From the NCBI GenBank assembly GCA_964435475.1, contig CAYSZB010000046.1, positions 1 to 18,416 of the forward strand: a stretch of DNA of 18,416 bases. The letters are read 5' to 3'. Source of the stretch: CAYSZB01 sp964435475 (lineage in GTDB: Bacteria; Chloroflexota; Anaerolineae; Anaerolineales; Anaerolineaceae). Under the pieces are notes generated by a model. That model had not been told where the DNA came from, searched no databases, and saw only the letters and a list, made by a program, of their open reading frames with translations. Position numbers and translations under genes: made by a program. Shown here one piece after another: positions 7,570-16,000 of this stretch (positions are counted from its first letter, which is position 1; every line of letters starts with the position of its first letter).

Positions 7570-7772
7570 GATAATTTCAAAATACCAATCACGGCTGTTT
7601 ACCCGGTCAAACAGTAATAATGTATATAGTCTGTATAATGTTTGCTTGTTTGGATAAGGTAAATGCAATATCATTAAGATATGGAAAATTACGTGGCCAA
7701 ACAAATCGCTAACAAAACTACACATGATATGAAATTAACTAAACTTGTGCTCTCCTAAGCTTGATTTCCATG

Positions 7773-7886
7773 TCATGGATGTTGGTCTACGATTTTACTT
7801 TCGCCGGTTTTGCCGCTGAGAGCTAAAAATTGTCCGGCAATTTCTGGGTCATCCTGATAAAGACGCTGGGTTTCTTTACCGCATCT
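7773..7886 (-). pseudogene. Possible C-terminal gene remnant (37 codons)
   Basis: The minus strand carries 37 open codons ending in TGA with the protein-like sequence ETQRLYQDDPEIAGQFLAL, then SGKTGESKIVDQHP. There is no start codon or ribosome site, and a stop lies directly upstream. It looks like the tail of a lost gene; family unknown. Confidence 0.2.
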
Positions 7887-7904
7887 TTACATGTCCTGAT
7901 ATCA

Positions 7905-7935
7905 TTGACCCAAAGCAAAGGAGATTGGTTACAAT
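7905..7935 (+). promoter_or_regulatory. Possible promoter of the tspO-like/photolyase/peroxiredoxin operon
   Basis: TTGACC (7905-7910) and TACAAT (7930-7935) resemble sigma70 boxes but are separated by 19 bases, longer than the usual 17. They lie about 70 bases ahead of the first gene. No better pair was seen in this stretch. Confidence 0.25.
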
Positions 7936-8001
7936 TCATCCTTGGTAAACGTAAGAATGATCTATTGAGGAATCATAATTAAGTAAAAGGAGCAACAAAA
8001 A

Positions 8002-8784
8002 ATGAAAGCAAGACAAATTCTTAACCTGGTTGGACTGGTCATCATGATCACGGTCAATGTCCTGGCCAACGCACTTCCCATCAACGGCATCAGCACCGCT
8101 GCTGTCAGCGATTCAATTCCCTCTCTCTTTACACCCGCCGGGTATGTATTCAGCATCTGGGGCATCATCTACCTGGCACTGATCGGTTTCGGCATCTACC
8201 AGGCACTTCCCAAACAAAAGGACAATCCCCGCCTGGAACGGATCGGCTTGTGGTTCTTTATCTCAAGCATGTTCAACAGTGCCTGGATCTTTTCGTGGCA
8301 TTACCAGAAATTCACCCTTTCAGTCATCCTGATGTTGGGCTTGCTGGTTTCATTGCTGATGACCTACCTGCGGGCAGGGATCGTCAACCGCAAGAGCTTG
8401 AAAGACAGCGACAAATCACGTCCAGCAAGAGTGGCAGAGTACATTTTCATCGATCTGCCCTTTGGCATCTACCTTGGGTGGATCTCGGTCGCCACGATCG
8501 CCAACATCTCATCCCTGCTGGTTGTCCTGGGCTGGGGCGGCTTCGGTTTGAGTTCCATTGCCTGGACGATCATCATGCTGGCGGTCGGTGCCCTTTTGGG
8601 TGTTTTGATGATCTTATTACGTCACGAAGTGGCCTATGCACTGGTGATCATCTGGGCTTTCCTCGGCATTTATGTTTCACGGGTGGATCAGCCATCCATC
8701 CAGGTCACTGCCCTGGTCACGGCAGCCATTGTGCTGCTTGTACTGCTGGGTTCACTGCTTGGAAGATTGGTCAAGAAAAGCTAG
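8002..8784 (+). CDS. TspO/MBR-like tryptophan-rich sensory membrane protein
   Basis: Integral membrane protein of 260 residues with about seven to eight hydrophobic spans. It resembles the longer bacterial proteins annotated as tryptophan-rich sensory proteins, related to TspO/MBR. The diagnostic block is NALPINGISTAAVSDSIP followed by LFTPAGYVFSIWGIIYLALI (about residues 23-64), with further Trp clusters NSAWIFSWH and YLGWISVA. Canonical TspO is about 160 residues with five spans, so this is the extended form. TspO proteins bind porphyrins and act in oxidative or light-stress signalling; the role here is inferred from the family and from the photolyase 8 bases downstream. AAGGAG precedes the ATG. 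It probably shares a transcript with the next two genes. Confidence 0.82.
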   Translation: MKARQILNLVGLVIMITVNVLANALPINGISTAAVSDSIPSLFTPAGYVFSIWGIIYLALIGFGIYQALPKQKDNPRLERIGLWFFISSMFNSAWIFSWHYQKFTLSVILMLGLLVSLLMTYLRAGIVNRKSLKDSDKSRPARVAEYIFIDLPFGIYLGWISVATIANISSLLVVLGWGGFGLSSIAWTIIMLAVGALLGVLMILLRHEVAYALVIIWAFLGIYVSRVDQPSIQVTALVTAAIVLLVLLGSLLGRLVKKS

Positions 8785-8792
8785 GCATCGAA

Positions 8793-10196
8793 ATGGAAAA
8801 AGTTGTCTGGTGGATCAGGCGGGACCTACGCCTGGATAACAACAATGCACTGAAACTTGCCCTGGAAACCGGGCTGCCTGTTCTGCCAGTCTACATTATC
8901 GATCCGAACCTTGAGATCTCACCATCCATCCCGAGACAATCATTTATCTTTGCCGGGTTGGAGGTACTGGATGATAAACTCCATGACCATGGTTCTTACC
9001 TGATCCTGCGCAGGGGTGAACCCGTAGAGGTCCTCCATGACCTTGTCCGGCAGCACCATGTTACCAGGATCTTTGCTGAAGAGGATTTTTCACCCTACGC
9101 GACCAGGCGCGATAATAAGGTTGCCCAACAAATACCTCTGGTGCTGGTTTCCGGCTTGACGATCAACCACCCAGCGGTCACGCTGAAAGCAGACGGCAGG
9201 CCTTACACCGTCTTTACCCCCTTCAAGAATGCATGGTCAAAGCTGCCCAGAGGAAAGACCTCCGCCTGGCAGCCTGGCAAGTCCCTGGAAACGCCAAAAA
9301 ACATCAGCACCCTACAGATCCCGCAGTTCACTGCAAACCCGCATTTTCCCGCCGGCGAAGAGGCTGCGGCAACGCGTTTGCAGGAGTTTTTGTCTGAAAA
9401 AATCTTTGCTTATCATCAAGATCGCGACATGATGGACCGTGATGCCACATCCATGCTCTCCCCATACCTTAAAACCGGCATGCTTTCGATCCACAAAGCC
9501 TGGGACATGGCTGAAGCGCTCCTGTTGGACCCGCAAAAAGAAAATTCCAGCCAGGGCGTCTTAACTTGGCAAAATGAGTTAATCTGGCGCGAATTTTATC
9601 AATACATCCTTTACCATTTTCCGCATGTCAGGCATGAGGCATTCGATGCAGCATTTCGCGCCATACCCTGGCGCGATTCATACCAGGACCTGCAGGCCTG
9701 GAAGTCCGGGGTGACCGGTTTCCCGGTGGTGGATGCCGCCATGCGCCAGTTGGTTGGCATGTCATGGATGCACAACCGGGCGCGCATGATCACCGCCTCA
9801 TTTTTAACCAAGGATTTGCTGATCAACTGGCAGGAAGGCGAAAGCTGGTTCATGCAGCACCTGGTCGATGGGGACCTTGCCTCAAACAACGGTGGTTGGC
9901 AGTGGAGTGCCGGCGTTGGCACAGACGCAGCGCCTTACTTCCGCATCTTCAACCCCATCCTGCAGGGGAAAAAGTTCGACCCGGCTGGAAAATACATCAA
10001 AAAATGGGTCCCTGAGCTAAGAAACGTGCCGGAAAGCTTCATCCATGAGCCCTGGCTGATGCCGCTGGACTTGCAGGAGCAGGTCGGCGTGTGCATCGGC
10101 AAGGATTACCCACAACGGATCGTTGATCGCAGCGTTTCACGAGACAGAACACTGGAAGCATACCGACAAGCCAAAAACAAAAGTCAGAGTTTGTAA
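8793..10196 (+). CDS. phrB: Deoxyribodipyrimidine photolyase, class I (CPD) type
   Basis: Light-driven flavoenzyme that reverses cyclobutane pyrimidine dimers, 467 residues, the usual length for class I. The N-terminal antenna-binding domain starts KVVWWIRRDLRLDNNNAL. The C-terminal FAD domain is well preserved: ENSSQGVLTWQNELIWREFY, TGFPVVDAAMRQL, WMHNRARMITASFL, then DGDLASNNGGWQWSAGVGTD and APYFRIFNPILQGKKFDP. These match the E. coli PhrB pattern, including the NNGGWQW block that holds an electron-transfer Trp. The true start is ATG 8793: the frame is open far upstream to 8250, but that part overlaps the previous gene and is not photolyase-like. The 8-base spacing and weak ribosome site suggest coupling to the TspO-like gene. 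Photolyase in a presumed anaerobe suggests occasional exposure to light. Confidence 0.95.
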   Translation: MEKVVWWIRRDLRLDNNNALKLALETGLPVLPVYIIDPNLEISPSIPRQSFIFAGLEVLDDKLHDHGSYLILRRGEPVEVLHDLVRQHHVTRIFAEEDFSPYATRRDNKVAQQIPLVLVSGLTINHPAVTLKADGRPYTVFTPFKNAWSKLPRGKTSAWQPGKSLETPKNISTLQIPQFTANPHFPAGEEAAATRLQEFLSEKIFAYHQDRDMMDRDATSMLSPYLKTGMLSIHKAWDMAEALLLDPQKENSSQGVLTWQNELIWREFYQYILYHFPHVRHEAFDAAFRAIPWRDSYQDLQAWKSGVTGFPVVDAAMRQLVGMSWMHNRARMITASFLTKDLLINWQEGESWFMQHLVDGDLASNNGGWQWSAGVGTDAAPYFRIFNPILQGKKFDPAGKYIKKWVPELRNVPESFIHEPWLMPLDLQEQVGVCIGKDYPQRIVDRSVSRDRTLEAYRQAKNKSQSL

Positions 10197-10236
10197 CTTT
10201 TAGCCGGAACATCCTCAACAGGATAGAAGGAGAACA

Positions 10237-10704
10237 ATGTCAATTAAAGAAATTAACACACCAGCCCCGGATTTTTCCGCCATCGATGTGGATGGCAACC
10301 CCATCTCCCTGTCGGATTTTAAGGGTAAAAAGCATATCATCCTGGTCATGAACCGCGGTTTTGTCTGACCCTTCTGCCAGAGGCATATGGCGCAGTTGCG
10401 TCATGACTATGAAAAATTTGTGGAACGGCAGGCAGAAGTGATCGTGGTTGGACCTGAATCAGCTGAAGCTTTCAGAAATTACTACAAGAGTAATCATCTG
10501 CCATTCGTCGGCATTCCTGACCCCCAGCATAGCATCCTGAAATTATTTGGCCAACAAACGAACATTTTCAAATTGGGGCGCATGCCTGCCCAGATGATCA
10601 TTGACAAGGATGGCATCCTGAAATATGTACACTATGGTCACGACATGACTGACATCCCTGAAAACTCGGAGATCATCACGTTACTAGACCAGCTGAAAGG
10701 GTAA
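10237..10704 (+). CDS. Peroxiredoxin-like (AhpC/TSA, thioredoxin-fold) selenoprotein, Sec at UGA 10366-10368
   Basis: Thioredoxin-fold peroxiredoxin-family protein of 155 residues if the in-frame TGA is read as selenocysteine. AGAAGGAG precedes ATG 10237. The frame begins MSIKEINTPAPDFSAIDVDG, the standard start of the family, and meets TGA at codon 44. It then continues without interruption through PFCQRHMAQLRHDY, VVGPESAEAFRNYY, GIPDPQHSILKLFG and LGRMPAQMIIDKDG to TAA. The surrounding context NRGFV-U-PFCQRH corresponds to NRGFxCPFCRxH in cysteine homologues, so the TGA replaces exactly the first Cys of CxxC. A hairpin suited to a bacterial SECIS lies 17 bases downstream (10386-10405). Gene finders would call only Met 10387 onward, losing the active site. 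The likely role is thiol- or selenol-based peroxide reduction or disulfide exchange in the cytosol. Alternatives are a sequencing error or a recent nonsense mutation. Confidence 0.85.
10386..10405 (+). promoter_or_regulatory. Predicted bacterial SECIS element
   Basis: An RNA hairpin inside the coding region: seven pairs (ATGGCGC 10387-10393 with GCGTCAT 10398-10404, one of them G-U) plus an outer U-G pair, closed by the loop AGUU. The stem starts 17 bases after the TGA and the loop G is 27 bases after it. Bacterial SECIS models ask for a short stem, a small loop with G in its first two positions, and a loop roughly 16-37 bases from the UGA. All are met. It would recruit SelB carrying Sec-tRNA. 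Confidence 0.7.
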
Positions 10705-10748
10705 TTAGAAGTTCTGACTTAATCAGACCTGAATTCTTGATATTACGA

Positions 10749-10776
10749 TGCCAGCCCACGGGGCTGGTATTTTTTT
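10749..10776 (+). terminator. Rho-independent terminator of the tspO-like/phrB/peroxiredoxin operon
   Basis: CCAGCCC (10751-10757) and GGGCTGG (10761-10767) form a perfect 7-bp GC-rich stem with a 3-base loop, extendable by a G-U and a T-A pair. Seven T residues follow (10770-10776). It ends the + operon and abuts the stop codon of the converging - strand gene; there is no matching T-run on the other strand. Confidence 0.9.
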
Positions 10777-11851
10777 AATGACCAGCCAGGAATTGCTTCA
10801 GCGCAACCAGGGCTTCAATGGGTGTCGGGTCAACCTGGTAGTGCAAAGCCAGGTAGTATGACACATAGTCTCCAAAGTGCAACAAGGTCCACATCTGTGC
10901 CAGCCGGGAATTGCCACTGGCATGCACCTCGTCCACGGGCATGCCAGCCAGCATGCATTGCTGCTTGGTAAAGTCCAGCCGCAGTTGGTTGCGGGGATGG
11001 TCGTATTTTGAGCGCAGGAAAACCGTGGCTACCTTGGTGACCGCTTCTTCCGGGTTTTGCAGACCAGCCAGTGAATTATGGTCCACCTCGGGCAGGGCCT
11101 CGAACTGTGCCCAGGCCTTGGCCAGTTCGGCGATCTGGGTCTTCCAACGGCGGGCAACAACTTCGTTCTCACCAGCCGCCATGATCGAAACATACCTTCC
11201 CACCAGTTGGCCAGCAAGCCGCCTGGCGGGGTTGGCATGCAGGGCAATCGAAAAACCGATCTTTTCCTGCTGGGCTTTCATGGCATTGACTGTTTCAAGA
11301 ATTTCCGCTTGGGTGGTTTCAATCATGCCCAGGCGGGAAACCAGGGCTAAAAGGATGCCAAATGAGAATCCCACCGCTGTGCGTGGTTGACCCTGGTGGT
11401 TAAAACGCCAGGCAGGAGCACCCACCTTTTGAGCAATTTCGCTCAACTTGCCTCCGGTGCTTAGGGTCAGTACGGAGCACCCATTTTCAAGTGCTTTATT
11501 AAAAGATGACAGGGTTTCTTCAGTGTTACCGGAATGCGATGAACAGATGACCAGCGTTTCCCTGCCCCTTGCCCAGGCAGGCAGGCCATAATCGCGATGG
11601 CTGAACACCGGGATATCTGCCAGGGGGCGCATATACGCAGACAGCAGGTCGCCGCCAATAGCTGAGCCACCCATTCCTGCAACAATGATGTTCTTTACTG
11701 TGCCAAAATCCGGCAATGGTAGTGTCTGACCCAGGTCCCAGGCATTAAGCAGCTGGTCTGGCAGCGTATCGATATGAGCAAGCATGTTTTGCGGGTCAAG
11801 TTGTTGCAGTTCCTGTTGATTTTCCATATTCACCGTTGAAAATTTGATCAC
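10775..11851 (-). CDS. Bifunctional phosphoglucose/phosphomannose isomerase family (SIS domain)
   Basis: Cytosolic sugar-phosphate isomerase of the PGI/PMI type, 358 residues, close to the family length. It would interconvert glucose-6-phosphate (and mannose-6-phosphate) with fructose-6-phosphate. The first SIS domain shows NIIVAGMGGSAIGGDLL (about residues 53-69), and CSSHSGNTEETL (about 104-115) supplies the phosphate-binding Ser/Thr loop. PRTAVGFSFG follows near 160. The C-terminal domain carries LPEVDHNSLAGLQNPEEA and ends with the typical VDPTPIEALVALKQFLA. The start is GTG 11851, sharing GTGA with the upstream lipoprotein stop, a classic sign of translational coupling; an internal ATG at 11827 is a weaker option. 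Proteins of this group supply precursors for glycolysis and surface-glycan synthesis. It lies near a membrane glycosyltransferase-like gene. Confidence 0.9.
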   Translation of the reverse strand: MIKFSTVNMENQQELQQLDPQNMLAHIDTLPDQLLNAWDLGQTLPLPDFGTVKNIIVAGMGGSAIGGDLLSAYMRPLADIPVFSHRDYGLPAWARGRETLVICSSHSGNTEETLSSFNKALENGCSVLTLSTGGKLSEIAQKVGAPAWRFNHQGQPRTAVGFSFGILLALVSRLGMIETTQAEILETVNAMKAQQEKIGFSIALHANPARRLAGQLVGRYVSIMAAGENEVVARRWKTQIAELAKAWAQFEALPEVDHNSLAGLQNPEEAVTKVATVFLRSKYDHPRNQLRLDFTKQQCMLAGMPVDEVHASGNSRLAQMWTLLHFGDYVSYYLALHYQVDPTPIEALVALKQFLAGH

Positions 11852-12909
11852 TGGGAGGACCAGGTCTTGAAATTGACTGAGAGAACGCCTGTTGCACTGT
11901 CAAAAGCCAATACCTGCAGGCTTCCAAAGCGACCTTCGTCTGTGCGATAGCACATGTAATCTGTACCACTGATGGTCACAAATACGATGCCATTGCTTCC
12001 CATTGATAATCCCTGGCAGGTAAAGTAAGTAGGGGCTGTCAAACCATAAGACGCAATGCCAGACTGGGTACCTGGCAGGAAGACATGGCTGTTGTTCATA
12101 AAGGCATAAGATAGGTCAAATTCGCCATCCTCACTGACAACCTGGCCTTCATCCAGGTCCAGTTTTTGATCCGTTGCAAGGTTCAGTGTGCCCTGGCGGT
12201 AAACCTCTATGACCGGCGTGGGGGTCAGGGTGGGTGTTTGGGTCGGGGTGGGAGTCAGGGTTGATTGTTGGCTAACATCGATGATCACCCAGAAAGGGGC
12301 ATCAGAATTGGGTCCAATACCAAAGACTTCCCCTTTTTCGTTCTGCAGCATCCAATTACTCTGGTAGGTGCCAGGTGTCAGGGGAGCGTTCATTGAAACG
12401 GAGAGATCGACTGAACTGCCTGGCGGCACTTCACCCAGCAGGTTTTGTTCATAGCTTGCGCCCAGCGAATTGCCTGAAAAGAAAACCAGTTTGTAAAGCC
12501 GGGTCCACTTGCAGGAGCCGGAATTGACCAGGCGCCAGGTTTTGGTAAAAGCCTGCCCGGGTATTATCTCGGTATGGTCACGGATGGTCACATCAAAAGG
12601 TGACCCGGCGCTGGCCGAGTCACAATCTGGCATGCGGGTCGGGGTGGCATTGGATGGACGGGTGCGGACAATGGTTGGAATGGAAGTGGGGGTGACATTG
12701 GCAGTCTTGGCGGCTGAGATGGCGGTATTCTCGATCGCCTGGATGGTTTCGGTCTGGGCAGATGCTTCAGTAGCCTGGGATATGGATGTCTGCATGAGCA
12801 TTGTCGCATCCAGTTGTGTTTGCTGGGTGGGCTCTGCTTCGATCGCCTGGCAGGCGGTGATCACTAATAAAAAGAAGATCCAAATGACCTTCCCCGTTTT
12901 TTTGAGCAT
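11848..12909 (-). CDS. Lipoprotein with NBR1-type Ig-like domain and Thr/Pro linker
   Basis: Predicted surface lipoprotein of 353 residues. The N-terminus has lysines, a hydrophobic stretch VIWIFFLLVI and the lipobox ITAC (Cys about residue 20), so it should be lipid-anchored. A Thr/Ser-rich spacer leads to an Ig-like domain (about 105-215) with the block TKTWRLVNSGSCKWTRLYKL, then VPPGSSVDLSVSMNAPLTPG and YQSNWML. This pattern matches the NBR1 Ig-like (FW) domain, seen in many Chloroflexota surface proteins. A TPTPTQTPTLTPTP linker joins it to a C-terminal domain (about 240-353) that I do not recognise. ATG 12909 is chosen; the preceding TTG is unlikely, and GGAG lies about 11 bases upstream. 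The stop overlaps the start of the isomerase. Function is unknown, presumably cell-surface binding. Confidence 0.85.
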   Translation of the reverse strand: MLKKTGKVIWIFFLLVITACQAIEAEPTQQTQLDATMLMQTSISQATEASAQTETIQAIENTAISAAKTANVTPTSIPTIVRTRPSNATPTRMPDCDSASAGSPFDVTIRDHTEIIPGQAFTKTWRLVNSGSCKWTRLYKLVFFSGNSLGASYEQNLLGEVPPGSSVDLSVSMNAPLTPGTYQSNWMLQNEKGEVFGIGPNSDAPFWVIIDVSQQSTLTPTPTQTPTLTPTPVIEVYRQGTLNLATDQKLDLDEGQVVSEDGEFDLSYAFMNNSHVFLPGTQSGIASYGLTAPTYFTCQGLSMGSNGIVFVTISGTDYMCYRTDEGRFGSLQVLAFDSATGVLSVNFKTWSSQ

Positions 12910-13070
12910 CAAATTTTCAACTCCAACAAGGATTTTACACCATATTTTAAGGAAAATCAGTGTCTCGAGGTGCCATCACCATCCTCCTCTCCAGGAAGCA
13001 CGCTGCCATAGGATGGGGTAAAATATGCAGGATTGTAAGTTTATGCCAAGATTTTCAAAACGGAGAATGC

Positions 13071-16000
13071 ATGACTGCTGAACAACCTGTTGCAAAGATC
13101 AAGAACAGCATGGATCGCTGGCTGGACAAACCGGTGTTTCACTTCTGGCCCAATTTTTCGATCGAAAAGCTGCTCATCATCCTGATCATCAGCCTGACCA
13201 TCGTCAGCCGCTTTTATGACCTGGGTGCGCGGGTGATGGCACATGACGAGGTCAACCATGTGGTGCCATCCTTCGATCTTTACGAGGGACGCGGCTACAG
13301 TTACGACCCGGTCACGCATGGACCTTTCCAGTTCCACATGATCGCGCTGTCTTATTTCATGTTCGGTGACAATGACTTCAGTTCCCGCCTGCCGCATGCC
13401 CTATTTGGCATTGCAGTGGTGCTCTTCGCCCTGTTCGCCTGGCGGCGCTACCTGGGTCGGGCGGGTGCGCTGGTTGCCGGTTTATTCTTCATGATCTCTC
13501 CCTTCATGCTTTTTTACAGCCGCTATGCCCGCAACGAGATATTTATCGTTTTCTGGGGACTGGTGATGCTCTGGTTGTTTCTGCGGTACCTGGAGGATGG
13601 CAAAACAAAGTGGTTGATCCTGTTAACCATGATCACCGCGCTGCATTACAGCGATAAAGCCACTTCATATATTTTTACCGCTGAAGCGCTGATCTTTTTG
13701 GCAATCCTTTTCATTGTGCAGGTCATCAAGCCTGCCTGGAAAAAAGCGCACCTCAAACCGATCTTCCTGGTTTTGGTGGCGATCGTCATCCTGGCAGTAG
13801 CAGTAAGTTTCACCTTGAACATGACGGCAGATGGAGCTGCAGACCTTGCCAGCAGTACCGGGGCAGAAACGGTCACTGATACCACAAGCCGGTTGCCGAT
13901 GCTGATCGGGTTTGGTCTTGCTGTATTAGCGCTGGTTGCCGCCCTTGTCACACTGGTGCTCGGGGCAGGTTTCCCCAACATCCGCAAGATCAGGACCTTT
14001 GACCTGCTGATTCTCCAGATCAGCCTGGTGCTGCCGCTGCTCAGCGCAGCAGTCATCAGTTTGATCGGTTTTAACCCCCTGGATTACACCCAGGAAGGCA
14101 TGATCCGCTCTGCATTGGTGATCGTCCCGATGGCATTGCTCTCAGTCTTTATCGGGTTGCTGTGGAACCGTAAAGTCTGGGTCAAGTGTGCAGTGATCTT
14201 CTGGAGCATATTCCTCGTCTTCTACACCACCTTTTTCACCCGTGGCGACGGNNNNNNNNNNNNNNNNNNNNNNNNNNNNNNNNNNNNNNNNNNNNNNNNN
14301 NNNNNNNNNNNNNNNNNNNNNNNNNNNNNNNNNNNNNNNNNNNNNNNNNNNTCTTCTGGAGCATATTCCTCGTCTTCTACACCACCTTTTTCACCCGTGG
14401 CGACGGCTTTTTTGTTGGCCTGATGGGCGCCCTGGGCTATTGGATGTCCCAGCAGGCAGTGCAGCGGGGAACCCAGCCACTCTATTATTATGCGCTGGTG
14501 CAGATCCCGATCTATGAATTCCTGCCGGTGATCGGCACCATCATCGCCCTGGTCATTGGCGTCAGCAAACGCCTGATGATCAGCACTCCCGGTGCACCTT
14601 TTGTCCCATCAATCGATGAATCACCGTCAGACACACTAACACCTTCGATCATTGACACTGCACAAAACCTGGTTGCTGGAGAATCCGAAGAGACTGAGAC
14701 AGAAGCAGCTTTGGAACAAATCCCTGAGTTCCTCCCCGCAAAGCCAAGGAAACACCTGTTCACTGACCCACCCAGCACCGCAGGTGAACCCCAGCCCGTC
14801 CCAACACTGATCCTGCTGCTCTTCTGGTCACTGATCAGCCTGGTGGCATTCAGCCTGGCTGGCGAGCGCATGCCCTGGCTGACCACTCACATTGCCCTGC
14901 CGCTCATCCTGACCGCCGCATTCGGAATAGGCTACCTGTTGGAAACCACCGATTGGCAGGAAATGGCTCAAAGGAAAGGCTGGCTGGTCTTTCTACTCGG
15001 TGTGCTCTTCATCTTTGGTTTGAGTTCCGCCCTTGGCTCACTGTTGGGCAGTAACCCACCCTTCCAGGGTAAAGACCTTGCGCAGCTTTCGGCAACCAGC
15101 ACCTTCCTTTTAGCCAGTCTGGCGATGATCGCCAGCGGGGTCGGCACTGCCTTCCTGCTAAAAGGCTGGAAATTTCGCCAGGCAGCCCGTATGGTCGTGT
15201 TGGCATTTATCTTGATCCTGGTGGTGATCACCACCCGCGCTTCCTACCGCGCCAGTTTCATCAATTATGATAATGCCAAAGAATTCCTGGTCTATGCGCA
15301 CGCCACGCGTGACCCCAAGGACATCCTGGAGCAGGTGGAGGACATCTCCTCCCGCCTCTATGGCAGCAAGGACATTGCCGTAGCCTATGACAACAACAGT
15401 CTCTACCCCTACTGGTGGTATTTCCGCGATTATCCCAATCGCAAGTGGTATAGCGACACACCCACCAAGGACCTGCGTGAGTCCCCCGTCATCCTGGTCG
15501 GCTATGAAAATTATGCCAAAGTGGAGCCGGTGGTGGCGGATGATTATTACCAGTTTAATTACAAACGCATGTGGTGGCCGATTGAGGACTATGACAACCT
15601 GACATGGGAGCGCTTGGTCAGCGATCTAAAAAACCCCGAAATGCGGGCTGCTTTATGGCAGCTTTGGTTTGACCGAGACTACACCAGGTATGCCCAGGCA
15701 ACCGGGCGTAACAACTTTACCCTTTCGACCTGGTCACCCTCTGCCGATATGCGCATGTACGTGCGCAAGGATGTGGCTACCCAGATCTGGGAGTATGGCA
15801 TTTCACCCATCCCAACCGAACCGGAGATCGACCCCTACGAGACGGGCACGATCAGTCTCGAAGCTGACCTGGTTATGGGTTCTTTTGACGGACAAACCCT
15901 CGCCGGACCCAAGGCAGTGGCAAGCTCAGCTGATGGCACGCTTTACATCGCTGATACCTTCAATCACCGCATTCTACACATTACATCCGACGGCGAATTG

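Larger units (their letters stand above)
7323..8001. other. Intergenic AT-rich region without an intact gene
   Basis: About 680 bases with visibly higher A+T than both neighbours. No start codon with a ribosome site leads into a substantial frame. It holds two short protein-like open stretches (7372-7569 on +, 7773-7886 on -), a near-palindrome (7595-7614: CTGTTT and AAACAG around CCGG) and an 8-bp inverted repeat TTGTTTGG/CCAAACAA (7646-7653 with 7697-7704). It looks like decayed or transferred sequence that also serves as the upstream region of the next operon. Confidence 0.5.

Noticed and set aside
7634..7639. TATAAT as a promoter -10 box
   Set aside because: No -35 box at suitable distance and no gene starting within several hundred bases downstream in a matching way.
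8250..8792. Upstream extension of the photolyase frame
   Set aside because: It is a shadow of the TspO-like gene in another frame; photolyase similarity begins at ATG 8793.
10387..10704. 105-residue open frame starting at Met 10387 as the peroxiredoxin gene
   Set aside because: It has no ribosome site and lacks the N-terminal third and the first active-site residue. The upstream frame is clearly the same protein, separated only by the TGA.
12509..13021. 170-codon + frame opposite the lipoprotein gene
   Set aside because: Antisense shadow of the Thr/Pro-rich lipoprotein; no ribosome site and no family.
14186..14423. Two separate genes meeting at the second N gap
   Set aside because: Both sides share an identical 55-base stretch, so they are one gene; the overlap of frames is an artefact.
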